Source: Deltaproteobacteria bacterium
GTDB lineage: Bacteria > Desulfobacterota > BSN033 > UBA1163
Length of the DNA stretch: 63,158 nt
Assembly: GCA_020059605.1 (NCBI GenBank)
Contig: JAGVBT010000136.1
Coordinates: 1 to 63,158, forward strand
Reading direction: 5' to 3'
Of the stretch, positions 52,908 through 62,053 are shown one piece after another; position 1 is the stretch's first letter; every line of letters starts with the position of its first letter. Under the pieces are notes generated by a model. The model was not told where the DNA came from and ran no database searches. It worked only from the letters and a program-made list of their open reading frames with translations. The position numbers were made by a program, and so were the translations under genes.

Positions 52908-53077
52908 TCGTAAAAAGTCGTCACACCGGTGAAAACCGGTGTCCAGAGACATCGTAACGTATTGAAAGGACTGGATTCCGGTCGTTGCAACTCGCCCACC
53001 AGGAGTGGGTCCGCCTCGGGCGGAAAACCGAGCTTTCGCCGGAATGACGAAAAAGCGTTATTTGAGATTTTTTACGA
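52908..53077 (-). repeat. Dispersed repeat A, complete copy 3
   Basis: This 170-bp element is bounded by TCGTAAAAAGTC and GATTTTTTACGA. It contains the ACCGGTGAAAACCGGT palindrome and a GC-rich core (CCACCAGGAGTGGGTCCGCC-type). It is the most complete of three copies and lies in a 520-base gap that otherwise holds nothing recognisable (52820-53340). Confidence 0.85.
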
Positions 53078-53340
53078 GACTCTCAAGGATAGCTTCCTGA
53101 AATTGAGATCTGACAGATCCGGTTGAAACGCGTAGATTACATTTGATAATTGTGAGGTTGTCCTTGGGAGAACCGGTTAATTACTTGTTCGATGGATGGC
53201 GAAGAGGACCCCAAAATCCCAAAGAGACATTTTCAGGCGGCTTGACTTGCACCCCAATTTTCACTATACTTAAAAAAACCCGAGTTTAATAAGAACCAAT
53301 TCTCGGCAAGCATCATTTAAAACGCCAGCGAGGAGGGTCA

Positions 53341-54168
53341 ATGACAAATTCTGCAGAAACTTCTTTTCCCGACTATGAACGCCCACCGGTGATAGAGGTA
53401 GTGTGCGGAATCCAATTTGACCCGATGCCGACCTTTCACGCGACGACATTTGGGTTATTCTGGCAGACAATCCGGGATGAATATATTCAAGTTCAGGAGA
53501 TGCCACCGTTACCAAGGGTAATTGAACAATTTCCGCCTGTCCCCAAAAAAAGCCAGCCCCAATTAGAAATCCTTGATATGTCACCCCTCCCTCGTATATT
53601 TTTTGTGAATAAGATGCCATCCTGGCTTATCCAGTTGCAGCGTGATAGATTCTTACACAACTGGCGAAAAGAAAAGGATGAAGATATTTACCCACGATAC
53701 CCAGTAATCTTTGATAAGTTTTGGAAAGCCTGGCTGAAATTTTGTGAATTCTGTAAAGATGAGAATTTGGGAGAACCTATCGTCAATCAATTAGAAATCA
53801 CATATATCAATCACATACCCATTGGTGATGGTTGGAAAACCCTTGCCGACTTAGGAAAAGTTTTCCCCGATGTTGGCTGGCGTTGTCAAGAGCGTTTTCT
53901 TCCAATTCCGGAGTCGATAAGTTTGGCGCTGCCTTTCATCCTTCCAGAATCGCAAGGACGACTTCATGTTTCGTTAAAGCATGCCATTCGGGTCGCCGAT
54001 AATCAACCTGTCCTCCTATGTGAACTTACAGCGAGAGGAATTTCTGCCAACAAAGATTCCTCCGCAATAAGAGCATGGTTTAACCTCGGTCGAAAATGGA
54101 TTGTGCTTGGTTTTGCAGACCTTATCGATAAAAAGATCCAGAAGGATCAATGGGGAAGGAAGGTTTAA
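53341..54168 (+). CDS. TIGR04255 family protein
   Basis: This 275-residue protein starts with the typical PDYERPPVIEVVCGIQFDP. LEITYINHIP in the middle and the C-terminal region fit TIGR04255, a sporadically distributed family of unknown function often found in variable regions. It is followed by two small genes (3 bases, then an overlap), so the three form a cassette. Lower GC than the neighbouring housekeeping genes hints at transfer. A defence role is possible but untested. Confidence 0.7.
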   Translation: MTNSAETSFPDYERPPVIEVVCGIQFDPMPTFHATTFGLFWQTIRDEYIQVQEMPPLPRVIEQFPPVPKKSQPQLEILDMSPLPRIFFVNKMPSWLIQLQRDRFLHNWRKEKDEDIYPRYPVIFDKFWKAWLKFCEFCKDENLGEPIVNQLEITYINHIPIGDGWKTLADLGKVFPDVGWRCQERFLPIPESISLALPFILPESQGRLHVSLKHAIRVADNQPVLLCELTARGISANKDSSAIRAWFNLGRKWIVLGFADLIDKKIQKDQWGRKV

Positions 54169-54171
54169 AGT

Positions 54172-54570
54172 ATGCCAGAACAAGCCACTGTGTATGAAAA
54201 CTACCGTGATGTCGATGAAACAACTTCGAGACACTGGCGGGCAGCTGCCACCATAGGTTTTTTTGACCAACAAGCACCTTTAAGAGAAATACAAGAAAGG
54301 TGGAGTAAAGGAAAGCATGCTCTCCGATATTTCTTTAATGAAGGAGAAATTATTTCAGAATTAGCCACTGGCATAAAAGAATATGTTTCTACAATGGCTA
54401 TTACCGAGCCCGGTGTAACTTATACCTTAGCAAGTTCCGTCCCACTCGTTATAATATACGACCCAGAGCAAGAAATAGAATTTTTCGTTAAGATGTCTCC
54501 AAAAGCTATACGTAACACAATTGTAAGAATTACCGCTCGTCATAAAGGAATGCCTAACCCCATACTTTGA
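54172..54570 (+). CDS. Hypothetical protein of the TIGR04255 cassette
   Basis: This 132-residue soluble protein of unrecognised family contains RHWRAAATIGFFDQQAPLREI and ASSVPLVIIYDPEQEIEFFVKM. No signal peptide or obvious catalytic motif. It lies 3 bases after the TIGR04255 gene, and its end overlaps the upstream frame of the next gene. Co-translation suggests a shared function. Confidence 0.6.
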   Translation: MPEQATVYENYRDVDETTSRHWRAAATIGFFDQQAPLREIQERWSKGKHALRYFFNEGEIISELATGIKEYVSTMAITEPGVTYTLASSVPLVIIYDPEQEIEFFVKMSPKAIRNTIVRITARHKGMPNPIL

Positions 54571-54584
54571 AAGTTTTGGACACA

Positions 54585-55142
54585 ATGCAGCAAAACGAAA
54601 AGGAATACCCATGGTATAAAATTATCCAAGGTGACTCCCTTTACCAAGGGGACTTTTTGAATGACTTTGAAGTTCTCATTCCGGAAGTGTCTACGCAAAG
54701 CGATCAAGTTGCCGCACAGTACAAAAAGTTAGATGTGGTCATAATGACTCAAACGTGTGATATCGTTCAGGGTGATGTAGAAAGTTTGCTGCTTTGCCCT
54801 TGTTGGGATCTATGGGACTTTATTGCTGCGGCACAAAAGAAGGGGTTTAACTGGGGAAAAGATCAACGAGAAGCACTCAGGCGCGGAAATCTCCCTGGTT
54901 ATTATCTATCGAACGAAGCTGATCAAGACGGACTCAAGATGCCTTTAACTATTGTCGATTTTCACGAAGTTTATACAGCGCCGACGAATGTGGTAAAAGA
55001 ATGCGCTTCGCGGACCGGTAAGCGTCTTCGGTTACTCCCCCCATATCGTGAGCACCTTGCTCAGGCATTCGCGCGCTTTTTCATGCGCGTCGGACTACCC
55101 GTGGATATAGCGGCAGGAAAACTAAAAACTCGGCCCACTTGA
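54585..55142 (+). CDS. Hypothetical protein with conserved TQTCD motif, TIGR04255 cassette
   Basis: This protein of about 185 residues carries VVIMTQTCDIVQGDVESLLLCPC and, near the end, PPYREHLAQAFARFFMRVGLP, which look like the two conserved blocks of an unnamed family. The Cys in TQTCD could be catalytic or metal-binding. A TTG at 54567 overlapping the previous stop is an alternative start. The gap 55143-55658 that follows contains no gene, RNA or repeat I can identify. Confidence 0.6.
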   Translation: MQQNEKEYPWYKIIQGDSLYQGDFLNDFEVLIPEVSTQSDQVAAQYKKLDVVIMTQTCDIVQGDVESLLLCPCWDLWDFIAAAQKKGFNWGKDQREALRRGNLPGYYLSNEADQDGLKMPLTIVDFHEVYTAPTNVVKECASRTGKRLRLLPPYREHLAQAFARFFMRVGLPVDIAAGKLKTRPT

Positions 55143-55658
55143 AATTCTATTCTGAACCCTCTTCACCGGAAAACTCATTGGTTCAAATATACCTCAGAAG
55201 ATTTGCTTAGGCAAAGATGGTGGATTCATCTACTACGCCTTCGAGAGAGGCCTTAATGAGTATAAAGAAACTCCAACAAACCGTATGCACTGCTGATTCT
55301 GGCGTTATTTATCTTTCAATCGGTAATCTTCAAATCTCACCATGTTCTATTTTTGTTGACTTGGGAAGTTTGTTATAAGGAAATGTAGGGCATGGTTTGA
55401 TCAGCCAATGCGCTGCACCCTCCACTTTTTATCCCATCCTGTCAATCTTTTCTTATTCTTAGAAAGGAACCATATTTTTTTCCCAGTTCCAGGACTTTAT
55501 CATTGATTCCCTCATCCTCAATGGCTGTGGAAGGGAAGTTGGGGGTTTATCTGATCGGATAGATTGGAGTCAACAGGGATCAATTTTCTTTCCAATTCTA
55601 CGAAGAATATGTTAAAAAATGAGACAGGCAGAAAATAAGAAATAAAAGGAGCAGGGGA

Positions 55659-58373
55659 ATGCCAAAAGATTTAAAACGGACGGGACTCTTTTCCTGGCAT
55701 AAGGAGAATGGGGCGCAGATGGTGGAGTTTGCCGGATGGGAGATGCCGGTCTCCTATCCCAAAGGCATCCTTGAGGAGCACCTGGCGACCCGGAAATACG
55801 GAGGCCTCTTCGATATCTCCCACATGGGGCGTTTCTTGATTTATGGGGAAGAAACCATCCCTTTTTTACAGTATGTCCTGACGAACAATGTCTTAGCCCT
55901 GGAACACGGCATGGCCCAGTATACGCTGATCCAGAATGACTGGGGAGGGGCGATCGATGATGCCTATCTCTACCGGTTGGATGAAGGAAATCTTCCCTCC
56001 GAATCAAGATACCTTCTCGTGGTCAATGCTGCCAATAAGGAGAATGACTGGAATTGGTTGATGGACCATAAGAAACGGTTCAGGGGCCTGATCATCGAAG
56101 ATAATAGCGACGAGATGGGGATGATCGCCCTCCAGGGCCCCGTGACCAAGAGGGTGTTGGAAAAGATTGTCATTGAAAGCCATTCAAAGCTTCCGGATCC
56201 CTGGAGGAATCGTTTAAGGGTTTGCGAGATCGAGGGAGTCCGAGTCGCTGTTACCATCTCAAGGACCGGATATACGGGAGAGCCTATCTGCTTCGAACTC
56301 TTTTCCGAAAGGGAAAAGATGAGGATGATCTGGGAGGCGATCCTTGCGGTTGGAGAGAAAGAAGGGATTGCCCCCGTTGGCTTAGGTGCAAGGGATACCC
56401 TGAGGACAGAGGGGGGCCTTCCCCTGTATGGTCATGAATTGGGGGTCGATCAAGAGGGGAAGGAGATACCCATCTATGCGGTTTATTCAGCCGGATTGGC
56501 AGTCAGTTTTTCTCCATTGAAGGGGGATTTTATCGGAAGGGAAGCCCTGAGGCGACAATTTGAAGAATTGAGAGCGAGGGCGGATCGAGTTCCCCCACCG
56601 CCCAGAGAGAAGCAGACGATTCCCAGGCGGGTTGTTCCCGTTGCGATGTTTGGAAGTCAGGGCGGACAGGCGATTGCAAGGCAAGGCTATGAAGTCTTTG
56701 TGAACGGGAAACCGGCAGGCCATGTGACAAGCGGAACGATGGTCCCATACTGGATTTTTTCTGACGAAGGAATTTTGTCAAAACCGACTGACGAAAGAGG
56801 GATGAGGGCCATTGCTTTAGCCTATATCGATTCCGATTTGGAGGAGGGACAGAAGGTCGAGATTCAGCAGAGGGGGAAGACCATTGAAGGGACGATTGTG
56901 GAAAAGCATTTATCCGGGGAGGCTCCTCCCTATGCCCGGCCCATCCTGTTTCAAGAAAGTATTCCAAAAAGGCGTGAGCCGACCAGGGATTTGAAAGATT
57001 CAGCCCGAAGGCTGATCGAGCGGGCCATACAGAATACCCATTGGAGACAAAGAGAGGCCATTAACCTCATCCCTTCGGAACAGACCCCTTCCACACTGGT
57101 GAGGCTCCTCACCATCATGGATCCATCCCACCGGTATGCGGAGCACCGAGTCGTCAAAGCCCTTGGAGAGAAGGATATTTTCTATTACCAGGGAACAAAG
57201 TTGATTGAAGAGGTGGAGGCTTTTCTCGGAGATGAGATGCGAGGCTATCTGGGGTGTTCCGAAGTGGAGGCGAGGGTGATCAGTGGGCAGATGGCCAACA
57301 CGGTTGTCTTTAGCGGCCTGGTGGATTACCTGAACCGGCTTGACCGGAAAAGCGAACCCCGGAGGATCAGAAAAGTGATGAACCATCATCTCGGAAGGGG
57401 AGGGCATCTCAGCGCACAACCCATGGGCGCGCTTAGAGATTTTATAGCCATTGACCCCTTGACGGAGAGGCCATCTGTTGTGCCTTTTCCTGTGATGAAA
57501 GACGACCTCTATCAGATCGATCTCTCAAGGGCAGAGGAACTTTTGGAAATTCACAAACCTGAGTTGATCATCCTGGGCAAGAGCATGGTTCTTTACAGGG
57601 AGCCCCTGAAGGAGATTGCCCAAATGGCATCCGGGATGAAACCAAGGCCGATCATCCATTATGACATGGCCCATGTGCTGGGATTGATCGGGCCTTATTT
57701 CCAGGAACCATTCCAGGAGGGAGCCGATATCGTCACCGGCTCCACCCATAAGACGTTTTTCGGTCCACAGAGAGGGGTTATTGGAAGCAATATGGAAGAG
57801 GGGACAGAATATGAGGATCTCTGGGAGGCTATTGTCCGCAGGGTATTCCCGGGGAGCGTGAGCAATCATCATCTGGGGACGCTTCTGGGACTGCTCATGG
57901 CGGCCTATGAGATGAACGTCTTTAAATTGGATTATCAGAAAGCGGTCATCTCCAATGCGAAGGCCTTTGCCCGCTCCCTTAAGGATCAGGGGTTAATGGT
58001 GGAGGGAGACCCGGAGAAAGGTTACACGGAAACCCATCAGGTCATCGTCAGGGTGGGTTATGGAAAGGGACCGGTGGTGGCTGAAAGATTGGAAGAGAAC
58101 AACATCGTCGTCAACTATCAAGCCGCACCGGACGATGAAGCTTTCACCGCAGCCAGTTGTTTAAGGATTGGAGTCCAGGAGATGACACGCTTCGGAATGA
58201 AGGGAGAGGACTTCGGACAATTGGCGGAGTATATGAGCGAGGTCATCCTTCATGACCGGTCCGTGGGAAAAGTAATTTCTCAGTTCCGAAAGAAATTCGC
58301 GGAGATGAAATATTGTTTGCCTGAAACCGAAGCGGCCTCACTGGTCAGTGGACTCATTGAAGCAATCCGGTGA
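55659..58373 (+). CDS. Fusion of aminomethyltransferase (GcvT) and serine hydroxymethyltransferase (GlyA)
   Basis: This 904-residue two-enzyme protein has GcvT in residues 1 to about 430: GWEMPVSYPKGILEEH, YGGLFDISHMGRF, a DD pair in GGAIDDAYLYRL, RTGYTGEPICFELF, LGARDTLRTEGGLPLYGHEL. From about residue 436 a full SHMT-like domain follows: NLIPSEQTPS, GSTHKTFFGPQRGV with the PLP lysine K698, and HVLG near the cofactor. It would couple release of methylene-tetrahydrofolate by the T protein to its use (or formation) by SHMT on glycine/serine. The SHMT half is divergent and about 50 residues longer than usual. RBS AGGAGCAGGGG. No separate gcvT or glyA is present in the window. Confidence 0.9.
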   Translation: MPKDLKRTGLFSWHKENGAQMVEFAGWEMPVSYPKGILEEHLATRKYGGLFDISHMGRFLIYGEETIPFLQYVLTNNVLALEHGMAQYTLIQNDWGGAIDDAYLYRLDEGNLPSESRYLLVVNAANKENDWNWLMDHKKRFRGLIIEDNSDEMGMIALQGPVTKRVLEKIVIESHSKLPDPWRNRLRVCEIEGVRVAVTISRTGYTGEPICFELFSEREKMRMIWEAILAVGEKEGIAPVGLGARDTLRTEGGLPLYGHELGVDQEGKEIPIYAVYSAGLAVSFSPLKGDFIGREALRRQFEELRARADRVPPPPREKQTIPRRVVPVAMFGSQGGQAIARQGYEVFVNGKPAGHVTSGTMVPYWIFSDEGILSKPTDERGMRAIALAYIDSDLEEGQKVEIQQRGKTIEGTIVEKHLSGEAPPYARPILFQESIPKRREPTRDLKDSARRLIERAIQNTHWRQREAINLIPSEQTPSTLVRLLTIMDPSHRYAEHRVVKALGEKDIFYYQGTKLIEEVEAFLGDEMRGYLGCSEVEARVISGQMANTVVFSGLVDYLNRLDRKSEPRRIRKVMNHHLGRGGHLSAQPMGALRDFIAIDPLTERPSVVPFPVMKDDLYQIDLSRAEELLEIHKPELIILGKSMVLYREPLKEIAQMASGMKPRPIIHYDMAHVLGLIGPYFQEPFQEGADIVTGSTHKTFFGPQRGVIGSNMEEGTEYEDLWEAIVRRVFPGSVSNHHLGTLLGLLMAAYEMNVFKLDYQKAVISNAKAFARSLKDQGLMVEGDPEKGYTETHQVIVRVGYGKGPVVAERLEENNIVVNYQAAPDDEAFTAASCLRIGVQEMTRFGMKGEDFGQLAEYMSEVILHDRSVGKVISQFRKKFAEMKYCLPETEAASLVSGLIEAIR

Positions 58374-58430
58374 TGGATTGACAAAAATATTGGTGATGGT
58401 AAAATAAACCTGGGTATTCAAAATGGGAAA

Positions 58431-58838
58431 ATGATGAAAGACCAGATCATTGAGTTTGCTAAAAAATACGGCCTTCAGATTATCTATGCCTTTGGAAGCC
58501 GCGCGAAAGACGCGCTCGATCTGATTGAAGGAAGGATAGAATGTTTAGCTTCAACATCATCTGATCTTGACATTGGTATCAAACCCGAAGGGCCGCTTAC
58601 CGTAGAGGAAAAGGTCGAAATCGCGATATTCTTTGAAGACCTGTTGAATGTATCCCGGGTCGATGTGGTGGTTATACCAGAAGCTCCGATTTTCCTGGCC
58701 CTTGAAGTCGTTACCGGAGAAATTCTTTACAAACAGGATTCAACATACAAGGCGGAATATCAACTCTATATCATGAGAAGAGCGGCAGAACTCATCCCTT
58801 ATGAACGCATCAAAAGGGAAATGATCTTGGGCAAATAG
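58431..58838 (+). CDS. mntA: MntA-type nucleotidyltransferase antitoxin
   Basis: This 135-residue protein has a minimal nucleotidyltransferase fold: YAFGSRAKDA, the DXD pair in SSDLDIGIKPEG, and a third acid in RVDVVVIPEAP. It is the antitoxin type that AMPylates HEPN toxins. The adjacent HEPN gene survives only as a fragment, so the antitoxin is orphaned. A second ATG lies one codon downstream. Confidence 0.8.
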   Translation: MMKDQIIEFAKKYGLQIIYAFGSRAKDALDLIEGRIECLASTSSDLDIGIKPEGPLTVEEKVEIAIFFEDLLNVSRVDVVVIPEAPIFLALEVVTGEILYKQDSTYKAEYQLYIMRRAAELIPYERIKREMILGK

Positions 58839-58839
58839 T

Positions 58840-58983
58840 ATGGTTCTTTTTTACCATGAAATTACACCGGATGAATTACACGAAATATGCTTAAACCATA
58901 TCGGAGAGATCAGACAACTCCTTGGAAGCATGCTTCAATGGGTCAAAGAGAATAAAATGAAGGGGGGTATTTCAAATGAATAG
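58840..58983 (+). pseudogene. HepT (HEPN) toxin, 3' remnant
   Basis: Only 47 codons remain, reading VLFYHEITPDELHEICLNHIGEIRQLL. This is the C-terminal part of DUF86/HepT proteins, which follows their RX4-6H active-site motif. The first two-thirds, including that motif, are missing. It starts 2 bases after mntA, so an internal deletion joined the genes. Confidence 0.7.
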
Positions 58984-59539
58984 TCGAAAGAAGATAAGGT
59001 GTTGGAGTTTAATGATACTCATCTCTTTTCTTGTTGTTGCGGGATGTTCGAATACTCCCAAAACACTCGATCGCTCCGTGACCGGTCCACAGGTGATCGT
59101 GAATCCTGAATCAATCCGTCTCGGAGTTGCAAAATTGATGGATACCATCATCGTTTTTGAGGGCTCCGGATTTAAACCGGGGGATTCCATGTTTATTACT
59201 CTCATCGGACCCAATGAGACGAAGGCCATCGTGGCGGAAGGTCCGATTCAACCGGATGGAACTTTCAAGGTGGAATTGGGGAAGTCTTCGATAAACAAAT
59301 TGACCAAGGCCATGGAGATTTTGAGGGCGGATATCGTTGCCAATGAGAAGTTTGAACCTGTGGTCGTAATCAGCCAGTCTCCCATCCCCAGGGGAGTTTA
59401 CACGGTGAAAGTGACCAGCATGCTCTCCCCGCTGACCGCCGAAACAAAGATACATGTGAAAGGCCCAACAACCATTGACAGCGTCATGGATTGGATCGGC
59501 GGGCTCACCGGAAAGATCGAACACAAAAAATCAAAATAG
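58976..59539 (+). CDS. Putative lipoprotein
   Basis: This 187-residue protein has a lipoprotein signal (LVVAGC, Cys near residue 24). The mature part contains IIVFEGSGFKPGDSMFITLIG, which resembles an immunoglobulin-like IPT/TIG or adaptor domain, and ends in a Lys-rich tail. Function unknown. It overlaps the hepT remnant by eight bases and ends at a bidirectional terminator. Confidence 0.65.
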   Translation: MNSRKKIRCWSLMILISFLVVAGCSNTPKTLDRSVTGPQVIVNPESIRLGVAKLMDTIIVFEGSGFKPGDSMFITLIGPNETKAIVAEGPIQPDGTFKVELGKSSINKLTKAMEILRADIVANEKFEPVVVISQSPIPRGVYTVKVTSMLSPLTAETKIHVKGPTTIDSVMDWIGGLTGKIEHKKSK

Positions 59540-59546
59540 AAAAATA

Positions 59547-59578
59547 AGAGGGATACCTCCAAAACAAAATAGGGAAGT
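59547..59578. terminator. Bidirectional terminator between converging genes
   Basis: GAGGGATAC pairs with GTATCCCTC around a loop, with ATTTT following on the plus strand and TATTTTTC on the minus strand. It separates the lipoprotein gene from the converging YhhN-like gene. Confidence 0.7.
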
Positions 59579-59583
59579 ATCCC

Positions 59584-60234
59584 TCATTTTAAGAGACCTA
59601 CGGAAAAAGCTAGCATGAATTGGCCGGAGTAATAGAGCGGCAAACCGAGGAGACGGTTTGGGTATTCCTCTTTGATGAATCTCTGACGGGCGACAAAAAT
59701 ATCTGAGACATAAAAACAGAGAGCTCCGGCCAGGATGAGACCTCTTCCTGAAATCGGAAAGGAGGATTTCCAAAACACTGTCAGGGCCCCGATGGCCATG
59801 AGGGTGATGACCACGATGTAAATCAACACGGGAATGAGCATGGATTTTAAATGGGGTTGAAGCCAGAAAAAGATAAGTGTGCTTAAACCCAAAATAATAA
59901 ACACCCCCGCCGAAAACCAATCTGAAACCGGGACCAGAACCGTAAAACTGAAGATATAGAGAACATGGCCAAGCAGAAAAGCGACCAACCCTCCCATAAA
60001 GGCTTTTTTTTGTGGAAGCGCCAGGCAAACATCGCCCACGAGACAAAGCATCAAGCCAGGTAACAGATAATGGAAATAAGCCGGAACCGGACGAGGCTGG
60101 AGCAGGGCGGCGATAACAAAGAGCAATGAGAGAATGGACTTTGTTACCAATAAAGGCTGCCTGTTTTTCTTTTTCTCATGATAAAGCACCCCAAACAAAA
60201 AGATGATCCCCAGGATGATGATCAAACCATTCAT
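59584..60234 (-). CDS. YhhN/TMEM86-family membrane protein (lysoplasmalogenase-like)
   Basis: This 216-residue protein has about eight hydrophobic helices and the family motifs GDVCLAL, LGHVLYIF, VSDIFVARQRF and YYSGQFMLA. Animal relatives hydrolyse lysoplasmalogen, and many anaerobes make plasmalogens, so a similar role is plausible. GGAGGAAAGAGG serves as RBS. Confidence 0.8.
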   Translation of the reverse strand: MNGLIIILGIIFLFGVLYHEKKKNRQPLLVTKSILSLLFVIAALLQPRPVPAYFHYLLPGLMLCLVGDVCLALPQKKAFMGGLVAFLLGHVLYIFSFTVLVPVSDWFSAGVFIILGLSTLIFFWLQPHLKSMLIPVLIYIVVITLMAIGALTVFWKSSFPISGRGLILAGALCFYVSDIFVARQRFIKEEYPNRLLGLPLYYSGQFMLAFSVGLLK

Positions 60235-60456
60235 CCTCTTTCCTCCTCACAAATACCCTTTGATGACCAAAGTTTATAAAAACCAAATGAAAGAGTCAAC
60301 AGGACACTCAAAGAATGCACAGAGGGACAATCTTTATCTATCTGTTAGTAAAATTCTGAAGTATTGGTTCGAAAGCCTGTTTAAAAAATGGGACTTGACC
60401 TTTATTTGGTTCTAAAGTAAGAGTAATACAGGTAAGAATAGAAAGGAGGATGGCCG

Positions 60457-60681
60457 ATGAAAATCACATCGAAGGGGCAGGTTACGATTCCTCTCGAGGT
60501 TAGAGAAAAAATGGGACTTCTTCCTGATACCGAGGTTGAATTTGTCATCTCAGGGAATAACGTGCTGCTGAAGAAGGTCAGGTCTCAATCCAAACGCAGC
60601 CGCGATCTGATTGCCCGCATGCGAGGGAAAGCCACCATTAAGATGGCCACGGACGAGATCATGGCTCTGACACGGGGGTAG
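60457..60681 (+). CDS. AbrB/SpoVT-type antitoxin
   Basis: This 74-residue protein has the swapped-hairpin DNA-binding start MKITSKGQVTIPLEVREKMGL. The C-terminal part is Arg/Lys-rich and ends MALTRG. RBS AAAGGAGG. It is followed 3 bases later by a PIN-domain toxin, forming a VapBC-type pair. Confidence 0.85.
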   Translation: MKITSKGQVTIPLEVREKMGLLPDTEVEFVISGNNVLLKKVRSQSKRSRDLIARMRGKATIKMATDEIMALTRG

Positions 60682-60684
60682 ATC

Positions 60685-61086
60685 ATGGATATGGTTGTGG
60701 ACAGCAACGTTATCCTGGACATCGTCACGGAAGACAAAAGGTGGTTTGGATGGTCTTCTGAAACGCTGGCTCGTTATTCGGAAACTCATGTCCTTGTCAT
60801 CAATCCGGTCATTTATGCGGAGGTTTCAATAGGCTTTGATCGAGTGGAAGATATTGAGGCCGTTTTATCCCCGATGCTTTTCCGTCGTGATCCCATTCCG
60901 TGGGAAGCTGCATTTCTTGCAGGGAAATGTTTTCTCCAATACCGGAAAAAAGGAGGGGGTAAGGGTTCGCCTCTCCCCGATTTTTTTATAGGAGCACACG
61001 CCGCCGTCCTCGGCATTCCCCTGTTAACAAGGGATGCTTCCCGATACCGGACCTACTTCCCCAAATTGAAATTAATCGCCCCCTGA
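60685..61086 (+). CDS. VapC-like PIN-domain toxin
   Basis: This 133-residue putative ribonuclease has acids at VDSNVILDIV, IYAEVSIGF, LPDFFIGAHA and LLTRDASRYR, the four PIN positions, all in place. It is the toxin of the upstream AbrB-type antitoxin. Unlike the pair at 51337-52034 it looks intact. Confidence 0.85.
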   Translation: MDMVVDSNVILDIVTEDKRWFGWSSETLARYSETHVLVINPVIYAEVSIGFDRVEDIEAVLSPMLFRRDPIPWEAAFLAGKCFLQYRKKGGGKGSPLPDFFIGAHAAVLGIPLLTRDASRYRTYFPKLKLIAP

Positions 61087-61149
61087 ATGAGTGAAGAGGG
61101 ATGGAAAGGGGCACCTTCCCGGAAATATGGAAAGTATCCCTTTTCTAAG

Positions 61150-61644
61150 CTATTTTTTGGGCAGCTCAAATGTCCCTACATGTCTGGTGCAGTATTGACT
61201 CGTTCCATGCGATATTGGTTTACCGATCGCTATTCGTCGGACTTTTCCCTCTCCCTTAATTCCTTTCCATTTACCCGTGCCTTGCAGAAACTTACAATGG
61301 GTCTCGTCACCTTCGCGGATCGACTCCAAGATGACAAAGTCTCCATCGGGGGCCAGGTACTTGCTGTAACCATACGCGCTGATCTTGCCAGGCGTCCTCC
61401 TTGAAACCCCCACATAAAAGACGGTGCAGTTGTCGAAAAGTTTGTTCTCGGAATTGCTCCGGGCAATGCCTTTGAAGTCAAACGTGATGGTGGTCAATTC
61501 ATCACTTTCGGAATTGACTGTGAATGTCATGGAGCCGCAGTCCGTGATGTCGTATTGTTGTTCTGCTTGAGCAACCGGAATCATCAGGCTCATGCTCAAA
61601 ACAAAAGTGGCAATGAACATTTTCCAATTGTTGCTGATAAGCAT
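61150..61644 (-). CDS. Secreted protein, unknown family (paralogue 1)
   Basis: This 164-residue protein has a signal peptide ending AQA (about residue 27). The mature part carries DCGSMTFTV, TFDFKGIARSNSENK and GTGKWKGIKGEGK and closes GTFELPKK. RBS AAGGAGGTG sets the start at 61644. A 5'-truncated paralogue lies directly upstream. It is probably a small beta-rich periplasmic protein, function unknown. Confidence 0.7.
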   Translation of the reverse strand: MLISNNWKMFIATFVLSMSLMIPVAQAEQQYDITDCGSMTFTVNSESDELTTITFDFKGIARSNSENKLFDNCTVFYVGVSRRTPGKISAYGYSKYLAPDGDFVILESIREGDETHCKFLQGTGKWKGIKGEGKVRRIAIGKPISHGTSQYCTRHVGTFELPKK

Positions 61645-61672
61645 AGGACACCTCCTTATGTTTTTTAAAGAG

Positions 61673-62053
61673 TTATTTCTTTGGCAGCTCAAATGTTCCC
61701 ATCATTCTAATGCAACCTTGCGCTGTCCCCGGGGTGATTGGTTTTCCTCCCGCTGCGGGCTGAAGTTTTCCTCCCCCCTTGATCCCCTTCCATTTCCCGG
61801 TGCCCTGTAAGAAATTCCAATCAGATTCAGGCCCGGCATCAAGGGTGCGAAGATTCTCCGTAACCAAAATATCTCCGTCGGGATCCATGAACTTGATGTA
61901 ACCGTATCTGTGCCTTCTTTTGTCCGCCAGATCCCGCCCCACACCGATTCCGTGGAAGGTCAGATTATCGAAGGCTTTGTTTTCGAGATTGCTCCTGGCG
62001 ATACCTTTGAAGTCGAAGCTGTTTATGCTCAATTCCTGGGTCTCGGTACTGAT
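61673..62053 (-). pseudogene. 5'-truncated paralogue of the secreted protein
   Basis: It shares SFDFKGIARSNLENKAFDN, GTGKWKGIKGGGK and MGTFELPKK with the gene at 61150. The signal peptide and first domain are missing. Upstream it runs directly into the truncated MalT-like gene. The frame opens at ATG 62065, but sequence similarity begins at about 62053. Confidence 0.7.
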
